Shown here: piece after piece, positions 46,401 through 58,400 of the stretch
How the letters are laid out: every line of letters starts with the position of its first letter
Position numbering within the stretch: position 1 is the first letter of the stretch
NCBI GenBank assembly: GCA_025024175.1
Contig: QCXZ01000045.1
Coordinates: forward strand, 3,288,649-3,352,648
Reading direction: 5' to 3'
Length of the DNA stretch: 64,000 nt
Origin: Rhyzopertha dominica
Lineage: Eukaryota; Arthropoda; Insecta; Coleoptera; Bostrichidae
Notes under the pieces: model-generated
Seen by the model: only the letters and a program-made list of their open reading frames with translations
Told to the model about the DNA's origin: nothing
The model's database searches: none
Translations under genes and position numbers: made by a program

Positions 46401-49400
46401 CAATTCGACAAATTGGGCTAAAACATAGCTGAGAGACTGGACATTTCATATGAACGAGTTCATCACGCTGTGCATGTTGATTTGCGTATAAAAAAAATTC
46501 TGCGAAACTGATTCCAAAAATAGTTAATGAAATTGAAGCACTCTGACTCTCCAAGACCACAAAACTTTCGGGTCCATCGGCTGAAAAAGTTCTTGCTTCA
46601 GTTTCTTTTTTTTTTGGGATTGTCATATTCATTGACCATCGGGAAAANGAAAAAAACAACAAAAAGAGATCATTATTCACAATGCAAAAGACGCGGAATT
46701 GGCACCAAATGCGTCTTGTTCTTGCAGGACAATAATGCACCTGTACCAAGTCGCACACTGCAATAAACAAAATTATCGATTTGAGGTTAGAACCAGTAGA
46801 TCGTCCTCCATATTCATCTTACACCTATTTCCCAAATGAAAAAAATTGAAAAGGTTTTTCCCAACGAAGAATTTATGGAGAAGAAGAAGAAATTTTTTAC
46901 TTAAGGGTTGGACTATGTTGAGTAATAAAAAAAGTTTTTTTTTTAATTAAAGCCTTTTTGTATTAGGCTGACGACTTATCAGTACCCCCTCGTATGTAGC
47001 GTGCTGAACACTATACGTGAGCAGTTTATCGTTTAGATATGTGAGCCAGAAAATTGTGGAAGATAGGATCACTTTGTAAAATAAATAATCTTAAATAACT
47101 TACTTTAAACTTTAGCAGGACTAGAACTAAGAATATTATAGTCGAAAATATAAACATTGCAGTCACCGACAATTTTATCCAAGCTCTTAACAGCAGGAAT
47201 TAATTGAAAATGCATTTTCTATAGGAAATACTTTAGAAATGTATTTCGTACGCTCTCTGTTCTCACAATGTTAATGCTATATGTAGAATATGTAAGTTAC
47301 TAAGACAAAAAAATTGTCAGTAAAACTGATTTTTCAGCACTTATTTTGATACAAAACTATCTATGACCAAACATTTTTCCGACAGATAAGCATTACTTTA
47401 CGTACAGGTATTTATGTACATATGTGCAAGTTTTTTAATAGATATGTGGTGATGTCGAATGTGTTCACGTTAAATTGATTTACGTTCTTCAATTCAGTTT
47501 GTAGCACCTCTGTACTTGTCAACTCTACGTAACTGATAAATTGTTACACAAAAAATTAGCGCCTGTATGTGTATTCTGCAAAGCAAGCGGCACTGTTTTA
47601 AGTTTTGATTGTTTGTAACTTTCTGTTTGCCCCACTTTTGCCAGATTCACCATTTAAATTTATAAAAACCGTCCTATACTCCAAATAACAGTACCATTCA
47701 AACTTAACACCTGATGTTAGAAAAAAAACATAAACTGCAAAGGTATTTTGAAGTGCATACCCATCTATGCATTTTATGTTTTTTTATCAGACTTATGTTT
47801 AATTATTGTCAGAAAATATTTGCAATTGTGACATACATTATTTAATTGATAAGCAGGCAATGGATCTGAAAAATATTTGTATTAACTTGGATCGGGAATC
47901 GAACACGAGACCTCTGTGTTAACACCGGAGTGTGCATTAACTGCATTACTAAAGCCTTGGTTTGATTCACATATAACGACATCGCCATTTGTAAACCTGC
48001 TGAATCGCTCGTCGCTCAGTATTTGCAAACTATAAAAACGATTTTTTTTTCTTGTAGATGGGGTATCTCTATTCGATGTTCAAGAATCAAGTAGATGAAT
48101 TCTGTGAGTTCTCGGAAATGGACAACTGCAAAGACGAGCTGACTAGATACGGACTAAAGAGACTGAGGGAAATGGACGAAAACAGCTTGGACGAAATGGA
48201 TCCCTACCAAAGAGGAGCCAATTCAATAAGTAAGTTACCTCGAGGAGATTTGCAATATCGTACTTTCCGCAATTAAAATGTGTTACTGTACGTTATCCAT
48301 GGAATTGATATGTGGTAAATATTAGGTATTCAGGCAGTTTCACACAAGAGCACTAACATATAAGAATATTCTTATCTTAATAATTACAATCAAATATTTC
48401 TGATAACTCTTAGCCAACTTTGTCAGCGTAATTATTGTAAATGAAGTTTCGGCAGGTGAATTTTATAATTTACAGAATTATACAGCATAGGTAGCAACAG
48501 ACATTTCGTAGCTTATCACCTTGTTTACGCTATATCAAGTGTTTACATTAATTGATTTGTTAACTTTATAAAACGTGGTTCTATTAGTGTGTTTCGCAAT
48601 TATTCAGATGAAACTATAAATCTAAAGAGATCCTTATTTATGAATTCTTTATTCTCAGTGTTATTGAAAAAGTCTTCAACTCTTATATTAAAAACTAATA
48701 ATAACATAAGAGATTAGAAAGTCTAGCAGATGGTTTTTAAGCAAATGATAGAAATCTGTCCTTGTAAGTATTGTCTACAAATATGACTAGCTAAATGAAC
48801 GCTAATCCACGAAAGGTCAAAAATTTGCCTAATAATGCATATAGGCTTTCACCGCACAAAGGATTTGTTCAAATCCCAAACGAACATGTTAGTCATTGCT
48901 GCGTGAAAGTTATTTTCTACTCGGTAAATTACGTGACCAAATTTGTGAATCAGACAGGGTCATTGTTTGGTAATAGTATGAAGGCCATATTTGGCTCATA
49001 ACAGAATGATATAAAACGTTTCTTCTGAGTAGTTTATCCGATTTAGATAATAACCTCACAAATTCTTCTAATCTTGCATTATTTCTGGCAATAGTCTAAG
49101 GCGTTTGCGTATATCTTTAAATCTGATTTGGCAGAAATAAGAACGTGGTAATACAGGGTCCAACATTTAACACAAACTTTGATTCGTCAGGATTATTTGC
49201 GTCCAGCAGACCATCATTTATTCGCTATGGGGATCGTTTTTGTCAATTCCTGGATGATTCTAATCTATATAGTTGAGATTTTTCAGCTTTGGGAATTTTA
49301 CTACTGAGGTTGCCTAATTTCGAGTTCACAGGCTAACTTCTTAGTATAAAATATTAGAGTTTTCTTAAACAGCCAATAAATAGTACATTAAGAACCTCTT

Positions 49401-52400
49401 CGCTGAGTGCACCCAATTGATGAATACCTGTTTTTCTTGGAAGTCCGTTTTTTCCAGAACTGTTTCTACAAAGATAGGAATATAGAAGTCATAAGAAAAA
49501 ACATAGAAAGTAGCTTGAACAAGAGAGAGATATATCTGGTTGAAGTCAAACTTAATAGTCCCTTATTTGTCAGTAGAGCAAAGCTATCAGATATTAAAAC
49601 AAATGGGCAGGAAAAAAACGTGTTTGAAATGCCACATAGANAAGATAATAAAGAAAATAATAGGGGTTTTGGGGAGNAATATTTACAATGTTTATGTGCA
49701 CCCGCACCTTGCTTACTTGAACTCGATATGGCAGGTNGCCCAAGAATGCACATTACGACNGCACAAACACTGCAAAATAAAGNTATTAAGATAATTCACA
49801 ACTTAAAATACTGTATCTCCATAAAGTAACTATACGATTCTCAACGGATCGGACTGTTGGATAGGTCTGGGTTTAATATTATATATTACATTATATTTGC
49901 TAACAATAAACAGTTACCACAAGGTTATGTGATATTATCTTTAGATGTTGCGAATTTGTTTGGAAATATTTCATTTGAATTGATAAATACTGTAATTAAA
50001 GCAAAATGGAATTGAATTAGTGAACAGTGTACAGGAAAACCTAAAAATGTTTTTTTAGGAATAATTAATTTTGTTTTAAATAATAACTTTTTCAGTTATA
50101 AGGGTAATTATTTTATTCAAACTTTCGGTTGTGCAATGGGTTCAAAATTAAGTCCAGTTATATCGCAATGCATAATGGATTATCTTACCTAAATTAACAT
50201 ACAAATCTGATGTTATAGAGAAATTTGTAGATGATATTATACTTTCTATTCCTGAAAATAGAGACGTAGAAATTTTAGAGGTTGTTAATAATTTTAATGA
50301 AAATATCAAATTTAGAATCGAAAACGAAAGAAATTTCTCGGTTCCATTTTTAGACACTCTAGTTATAAGAAAAAAAATCAAAATTTAATAAAGTTGGATT
50401 GGTACAGAAAATAAGCATCTGGTAGATATATTAATTATCACTCATTATAAAATGTCGATTTATCAAAGACATGAAACGTAGGATTGAAAGAATATGTCAT
50501 GAGGATTATATGAATAAAAATTTGGAAGTACTTGAAAATTTCTTAATACAAAATTCTTATCCTAAATCAGTGATTCGTAAAATACTATATAATCAAGATT
50601 CAGGGGCATTTATTAACACTATTTCAATAAATCAAAATAATACGGACAGTACACAAAATTTAATGCATTATGCAAGTTTACCTTATTATTCAAATTAAAC
50701 TGACAATATAATTAAATTTTTTAAAGGTGAAAACATTAAAGTTGCTAAAAAACAGTAAAAAGTATTTAGTAAATTAAAAGACTTCACAATATTTTAAAAA
50801 TCGTGTTTCATTACATAAAATTGACATTAAGTGTAACAAGCAGAGATGTGCATTTACCAGCCATTTTGATAATATAAAAATTTTAGATAAATAACAAAAT
50901 TTATTTAAAGCTCTTTTCTGGAAATGGTATGCATCTATGAAAAACAAAATTTCAAAGTTTAAGTGTAATTTATTCATATTTATTTTCATATACCCCACAT
51001 AAAGGTCCTTTGGTTAAATAAATTAATCGTACAAATAAAAATATCAGTTTGTTTGTGAATAAATTTATACTTTGTCAACTTTCAATTTCATGTCATATTC
51101 AAAAATTAATGTTCTAGTTGTGTAATCTTTTTAGACTCTGTAGGTATTGTTACTAGTTTTATATTTATATGCATGTTGCAGTATGTAACAGAATAAATCA
51201 GTCGAAAGCTTAAAAATATTGAGCAATCATTAAAATCGATAAATCGTAATAAACTCAAGAAATATTATATTATATATTTCCTGCACAGCAAGTGAACAGG
51301 CAGGACTCTTGTTTTTGTTACTACATAAAATTTTCTCAACACGTTTAGGACAGAAACGACCCAAATGCAGATCAGTGCCATCGATAAAGAAAACCTCGCG
51401 GAGGTTTCAAGTTGTTCATAAAATATTCCCGCCGAAGCAATCTCCAATTACTATTATGTGGCTTTTCCCTCGTTTTAAGACACTACGTATTAATTACAGT
51501 CTTCAAGGCCAGCCCAGCAGATCAAATATAATGACACAATGTCGAAACTAAAATTATATATTTGGAGTCGATTCGCTACCGATCAAAATGGTCATGTGCG
51601 CGCAACAAAACCGACAATTTTAGAAAACCTTGCGCAACGCCACATCCTTCTTCTCGATCTTCATTCGTTACTTGGAAAAATGCGTCGAGCGTGCCTCATT
51701 AAAACACATGAGCGTCTAATTTCATACATGGCCTGCGCCGCCTACTGCGGATCGTGAGAAAACAATTGCTAATCTAGACGACCATCGCAAACCAGGATTT
51801 TCTATTGCGATGTCCATGTTCGCGGTCGCCTTAAAAAGGACCGACCTTGTGAGAGTGCCTCCGTGGATGTAAGGTCACAGGGGTTAAGGAACATTTTTAC
51901 TTTCTGTTTCGCCTTCGTTGTACACATTTCGCTTTCATGATCTGAATGGGGGCGATGGTGAAAACGCCTGGTTGAAAGTGAAAATCGTGCTCGCGAAATA
52001 ACCAGAAGACTCTAAGCGAAGAAGAAATACATACCCGACTGGCCTAGCATTTAAAACCAACAAAATTTTATTTATTGAACCACATTTTGTTTAAAACATT
52101 TATTATAGGGTTATCAAATATAATTTTTTTAATTAATTTTTTTTCAGTAGGTGTTTTAACGAACATTGGGCTAATGGTGGTAATAAATAGGGCGGCTGAA
52201 TTCATAATCGATTTCATCAATTTTTTACAGTCGTATACACAGTATCACCTTTAGGTCAATTGATATTAAAAATTTTGAAGAATGCATGTCTATGCTGTGC
52301 TGTCTACACCTCAACCAACTGCAGATAGTACTATTTCGCTGTCATTACAGCTCATCAGTGCAGTTTAGGTCTAGTGTAGACAACACGGCATAGAACTGGT

Positions 52401-55400
52401 TCTGCAGTTGGTTGAGGTGTAGACAGCACAGCATAGACATGCATTTTAATGTATGTTGGTTCTTGCCCGTCAGCAAAAAGTGCCGTGGGGGCCTGCTGTC
52501 AAATTGAAGTATGCAGTTGCATGCCAATTTGTCAGGCTACAGGTCACTTCCTTTAGGAAGTAGTTCCTGTTAAGGCAGCTAGGTGGCTTTGTCATCATGT
52601 CAGTGTAATGCTGACAGATGGCATTGCCATCCTAAATTCTCAATTTTGAAGAATGTTTCTAATTAAACTTGTGTCGGATATAGCTCTCTGTGTAGTAAAA
52701 TTGTTTTGCATTATACGGGGGCTTTACCAAACCTTTTTTAATGCAACATTGTATATTTTTGAACAAAAACACATGCGGTGTCATTTTGAACCGTTTCGGC
52801 CTTATTTGAAGTTTGTTCAAAATATGACGTTAGCAAAGCACCGGAGAAAGCAAAATATGTCTAAAAATGAGAAAGGAAGATAGCGCATAAAAAGATCTTC
52901 AGTTCTCGGATTAAACGTTTTCGGTTCCCTGGAACAGTTTTCTAATAAAAAACGAAAAAATAGACGAGTACGAAAGTTATTTTAAGAAGCGATTTTAAAT
53001 CTATTATAGTATCAAGCAACGATCTATGAGACTGACTTATGCAGAGGGTTTTACAGCTTGATGGTCGGCCGTCGTAAACTAATGTAGTGTAAATGAGGGT
53101 TTTTACAATCTTATGGTCGGCCGTCCTAAACTACTGGAATTAGTGACACGCTTCAAAGTTCCTAAATCGGCCGTATTCAAAAAATCTTGTTGACTAAAAT
53201 TTTAACTTTTCCACTATAAATTTTTGAAATTTGTTAGTTGTGATAATTTAGCAATCAATAAAACATAGAAGCTTTTCTAACAAATTTTATTTAATGCAGA
53301 CCTAATGCTAACTGGCGCGACCCGTGATCTATTTTTATTTGATACTTAATTGTGTTTAAATTTTCCGATGTATAAAATAAAAGCCTTTGCATGTCATAAC
53401 GAATTTATACTTATTTAATATAAAAAACATACAAATTAGTAAGTAGAAAATTATTTACATTTGTTAGAAAAAATTTACAATAGTGCACAATATCGATTAT
53501 GTTCATTACAGCTTGTTAATAAGCACATTACAAGAGTCCCTAACTAAAAAAAAATTAGTCACTATCACTTTCACTGATAAAATCACGATTAACTTCTATT
53601 ATTAATTCTTATACATGATTCGCTCTGTACCGATTTTCAATGTCCAGTACATGCCGCACTGAATTTCTCTATGCATCGACACTTGTTATTTCAGCTTCGT
53701 GTCTAATTTTTAGCAGCATTTCATTGCTAAATTTTCCACCGGTGTTCACTCGTCGAATTCTTTGTTTCAACTGCCCACATATCGTTTCAATGGGGTTATA
53801 AATGCAATGATATGGGAGTAATCGTATAATGGTGTGTCCACATTCAGAAGCGAGAATGTCAATTTTAAATTTCTTCGAACATTTTTTTGTGCCAAGCACT
53901 TCCAACAATTGTTTTTTTAGTGTAGTCCTCTTCGAAATATAAAGCCTTATTAGTTGTTGTATTTGGAATTTTACCCAGTTGCTCCAAATGGTAACTAGCG
54001 TTGTCCATTACTATAACGCTGTTTGGTGGCAATTTGAGTAATAAAATGTTTTTGAACCAATTTTCATATCAGAATGATAATCGGCGCTTGCTTCTTTTAA
54101 GTTTTTACATCCAAGATACAAGATAAATTAGGAAAGAATACGATTTAGTCATACATTAAAAGCTATTAGATGAGAAATATTTGTAGTTCAAATAATGCTC
54201 ATTGATTTATGTGTACGGAAAAAAATTCTAAAAAGCCTAAACACAATATTTGGACACGGTACACTCCGCTGCAAAACAGTGGAACGTGCCGAACCCGTCT
54301 GTTATTTACGACAGCTTCAGGTAATACTTGTAAACCATTGTGAGCGGTAATCGACTGTTCGTATAATGAGTCTCCTGGATCGTTGCTTGAAAACCTCTAG
54401 TTCCTGAGAAAAAAAGCAAAGTTCTGTTCATTCTGAATAGATACATTTACTACGTAAGTGACTACGGTGTTTAAAATTTCTGAATTTTAAAATGTTGGTG
54501 CAAGTCAAATTGGTCTAAATTAAGCTATTGTTTTATTTTACTGTTGAACTGAGAGTATAATACTCGATGTTGGCACACAAATCTTAATATTTCGTGAGAT
54601 TATACGAGTAAAGTCGCAGATTTATAGTTAAAAATTAACTTGTTTGAATTATACCTAATTATATGGGGCTTGTACGGCGATACAAACACTGTAATAATTT
54701 TGAACAAATATTGTTCAGTTTTGGTGTTTTTTTTTATTTGCTGACATATTTTTAGTTTAAAGTAAATGTAGGTAAAGTAGGTACATATATTCACGAACTG
54801 CCTTCCTCTAAGTCGCAAATCGAACCTCGTATAATAAATCTTATTAATAAGTATAGCAAACCAGAAGCACGTTTAAGCGACAAAATATATATAATACCCA
54901 GTGTTTTAAAAATGTCTAACGCNGGAACCTGTCAGCCGATGAGCNGAATTACGAGTTACAGGAAACCAGTTGGCGAATACACTATTATGTAACTACCTTC
55001 GTCTACGATTACGTTAATAATTTGAATATTACAAATGTGGGCTCCAATCACTAAATACTGCGTGAAATATTTTTAATTTTTTGGAACNGTTTTGTTACGC
55101 GATAAAATTATAAAATAATTACAAATTNTGATGGTGTTGGTTGTTAGCTAAAAGGATATCATCGCTTTGACCCTTAAGGAAGGCACAGCTGATTAGTAAT
55201 TTTACCAACAGAGGTGGTTTGATAATATGAAATTGAAGTCAAAAAGGCATGATTTTCTAGAACTTATTTTTTGAAGTGTATATCTGTAATTATTACAGGA
55301 CTTCCAAATATTTATTTCCTAGAAATTCTGTGTTTTAAACTTAGCCGACATGATTTTAACTTCTTGATGTCATCTTTACGATCTTTCGATGTTGTAAACC

Positions 55401-58400
55401 ATTCGTTTCTTGTTGCAAAACTCGATAAATTAGGGTTACATGATGACTTATTGAAATTATTTACCCATCTTTCAACTAATCGTTGTAGCTTAACACAAGG
55501 GTCTAATCTAAGTCCTAGTTGTTGAGGATTTACACGAATGATGTGCTGTCACAGCCCGCGTGTAGTCTTTTTAATATATAACAACAATGCCCTGAAAGCC
55601 AACATAAACAAATGCGAAGTTGTAACATTTTCTTGCTTATCATATTTATATATATTTTTTCAATCTCTTCTGCTGCACTTTGTGGGGAGGGGTGTCTTCT
55701 GGCATTAACGAACAAACGGCCTTTGTCAGAACTGAATAAGTTATAATTGACCTAATAACGCTAACGTGTCATGTGTAATTACCTCGATGTCTATTGCTGA
55801 TAAATGTTAGTCGCGATACCAACCTCTATCAACAATGTATCCTACTCCTTTCGGCCTTGCGGTGGCATACAATTAAATATGAAATTACCGATTTTGCGGA
55901 CAAGGCAACCATCCATCAACGAGTATTCCCAACAATAAATTCTATTTAAATGTCGGTTGTCGCACTTCAGCTACCGACGATGTATTTAAAAGTATAATTT
56001 GGAAGTTCCGGCGCGAACTTTTGTATTTTTTGGGAAGTGGGGCGTGACTGTGTTGAAATTTAGAATTATGGCTTTCCAGCTTTTGATTTATTTGAGGACG
56101 AAATTTGCTATCCTGTTGAACAGGATCGCCTTGAGTTTTGCAGGCAGTTGGAAATCCAGTTTTGTTTTAAGGTCGTTTCGAGCAAAAACTGCCGCATCCT
56201 GGATTTTTGTTTTCGTTTTTTTTTTGTGCATAATGGGATGATTCAATCTCTTCCGATAACGACAGTATAAAACTCAGGTTCAAAGTTTCTGCTGTTATTT
56301 TCTGGCTAGTATGTGTATTAAGATTGTTACTCTACCGCCTCCACTGTTTAAATGTATTTAAAAAGTAGGTACCTAAGCATCATGTTGTGTCTCTCTACTA
56401 GTCTATACTTTGTAAAAGTCGCAAATAAATGAACTAACTGGCACTGTTACTGCTAATAAGTGATCCAACGCCATGTGATAAGATAACCTATAGTCCATTA
56501 TAGCACATGATGCGAACTTACTACTGCAGAAAATTTTGTAAATTTTGCAAAATGATACTACTTTAGTAGTACTTAAATTATAATAATAAACAACTTTATG
56601 AGCTCCAGTTTAAGTATAACTCAGCGTTTTACAATCATAGCTCTTCATATTCGTCTTAAAATTAAAGAAAAAATGAACTTTTCTTTTGAACATGTGGTCA
56701 CAGTGGTCGAATTTCTAACTTCTACTGACAAAGTATTGTTTAACCATATTCCATCACAAAATATTTTTCGTTGATATATATTTATGTGTGTAAGCTCAAC
56801 ATTAAGCAGTATAGTTTATGCCTAATATTATGAGAGATTGTACGTTTAGCTATTTTAACGTTTCTAACATATTTTTAATAAATATATATCTATTAGGTTT
56901 TATAGCATGCATCGCCTTATTTCTCGGTTTTTCACAGTAATAAAGTGGGATAGCACAATTGCATTATACACTTTTATAAGTGTCTGGTTTCCTAAATTAT
57001 AACTCAGTCTTCCAGTCACACCGACTTTCTGAAAAATCTTTTTTTTGCTAAATAATCTGCATTTTTTCTGAACTGTAGTTTGTTATACATAACCACACCT
57101 AAATATTTAATATTACAGACATTTCAACTACCTCACTCTGTCTATGTAAAGCCTGTATATTTTAGTGTTTGTTTACATTGATTACTATTGCCTTGAAAGT
57201 AAGAATTTAGGATGGCAATGCCATCTGTCAGTATTACACTGACATGATGACAAAGCCACCTAGCTGCCTTAACGGGAACTACTTCCTAAAGGAAGTGACC
57301 TGTAGCCTGACAAATTGGCATGCAACTGCATACTTCAATTTGACAGCAGGCCCCACGGCACTTTTTGCTGACGAGCAAGAACCAACATACATTAAAATGC
57401 ATGTCTATACTGTGCTGTCTACACCTCAACCAACTGCAGATAGTACTATTTCGCTGTCATTACAGCTCATCAGTGCAGTTTAGGTCTAGTGTAGACAACA
57501 CGGCATAGAACTGGTTTTGCTTATATACCAAAGCAATGGTATGATGAAAGTAAGAATTTAGGATGGCAATGCCATCTGTCAGTATTACACTGACATGATG
57601 ACAAAGCCACCTAGCTGCCTTAACGGGTCACTTCCTTTAGGAAGTAGTTCCCGTTAAGGCAGCTAGGTGGCTTTGTCATCATGTCAGTGTAATACTGACA
57701 GATGGCATTGCCATCCTAAATTCTTACTTTCATCATACCATTGCTTTGGTATATAAGCAAAACCAGTTCTATGCCGTGTTGTCTACACTAGACCTAAACT
57801 GCACTGATGAGCTGTAATGACAGCGAAATAGTACTATCTGCAGTTGGTTGAGGTGTAGACAGCACAGTATAGACATGCATTTTAATGTATGTTGGTTCTT
57901 GCTCGTCAGCAAAAAGTGCCGTGGGGCCTGCTGTCAAATTGAAGTATGCAGTTGCATGCCAATTTGTCAGGCTACAGGTCACTTCCTTTAGGAAGTAGTT
58001 CCCGTTAAGGCAGCTAGGTGGCTTTGTCATCATGTCAGTGTAATACTGACAGATGGCATTGCCATCCTAAATTCTTACTTTCATCATACCATTGCTTTGG
58101 TATATAAGCAAAACCAGTTCTATGCCGTGTTGTCTACACTAGACCTAAACTGCACTGATGAGCTGTAATGACAGCGAAATAGTACTATCTGCAGTTGGTT
58201 GAGGTGTAGACAGCACAGTATAGACATGCATTTTAATGTATGTTGGTTCTTGCTCGTCAGCAAAAAGTGCCGTGGGGCCTGCTGTCAAATTGAAGTATGC
58301 AGTTGCATGCCAATTTGTCAGGCTACAGGTCACTTCCTTTAGGAAGTAGTTCCCGTTAAGGCAGCTAGGTGGCTTTGTCATCATGTCAGTGTAATACTGA

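Larger units (their letters stand above)
43446..48057 (+). other. Intron 1 of the Reg-5-like gene
   Basis: GTAAGT donor and a T-rich tract ending TTGTAG. Besides two transposase remnants (44440-44760 and 46500-46920) it holds a less AT-rich, CpG-containing block at about 45400-45830, possibly regulatory, and otherwise nothing I recognise. Confidence 0.7.

Noticed and set aside
57244..58384. Three identical 79-codon frames starting MMTKPPSCLN in the retrozyme array
   Set aside because: They lie antisense to the ribozymes and repeat because the monomer repeats. In older copies (25610-25843) indels change the frame after about 40 codons, so there is no sign of protein-level selection.
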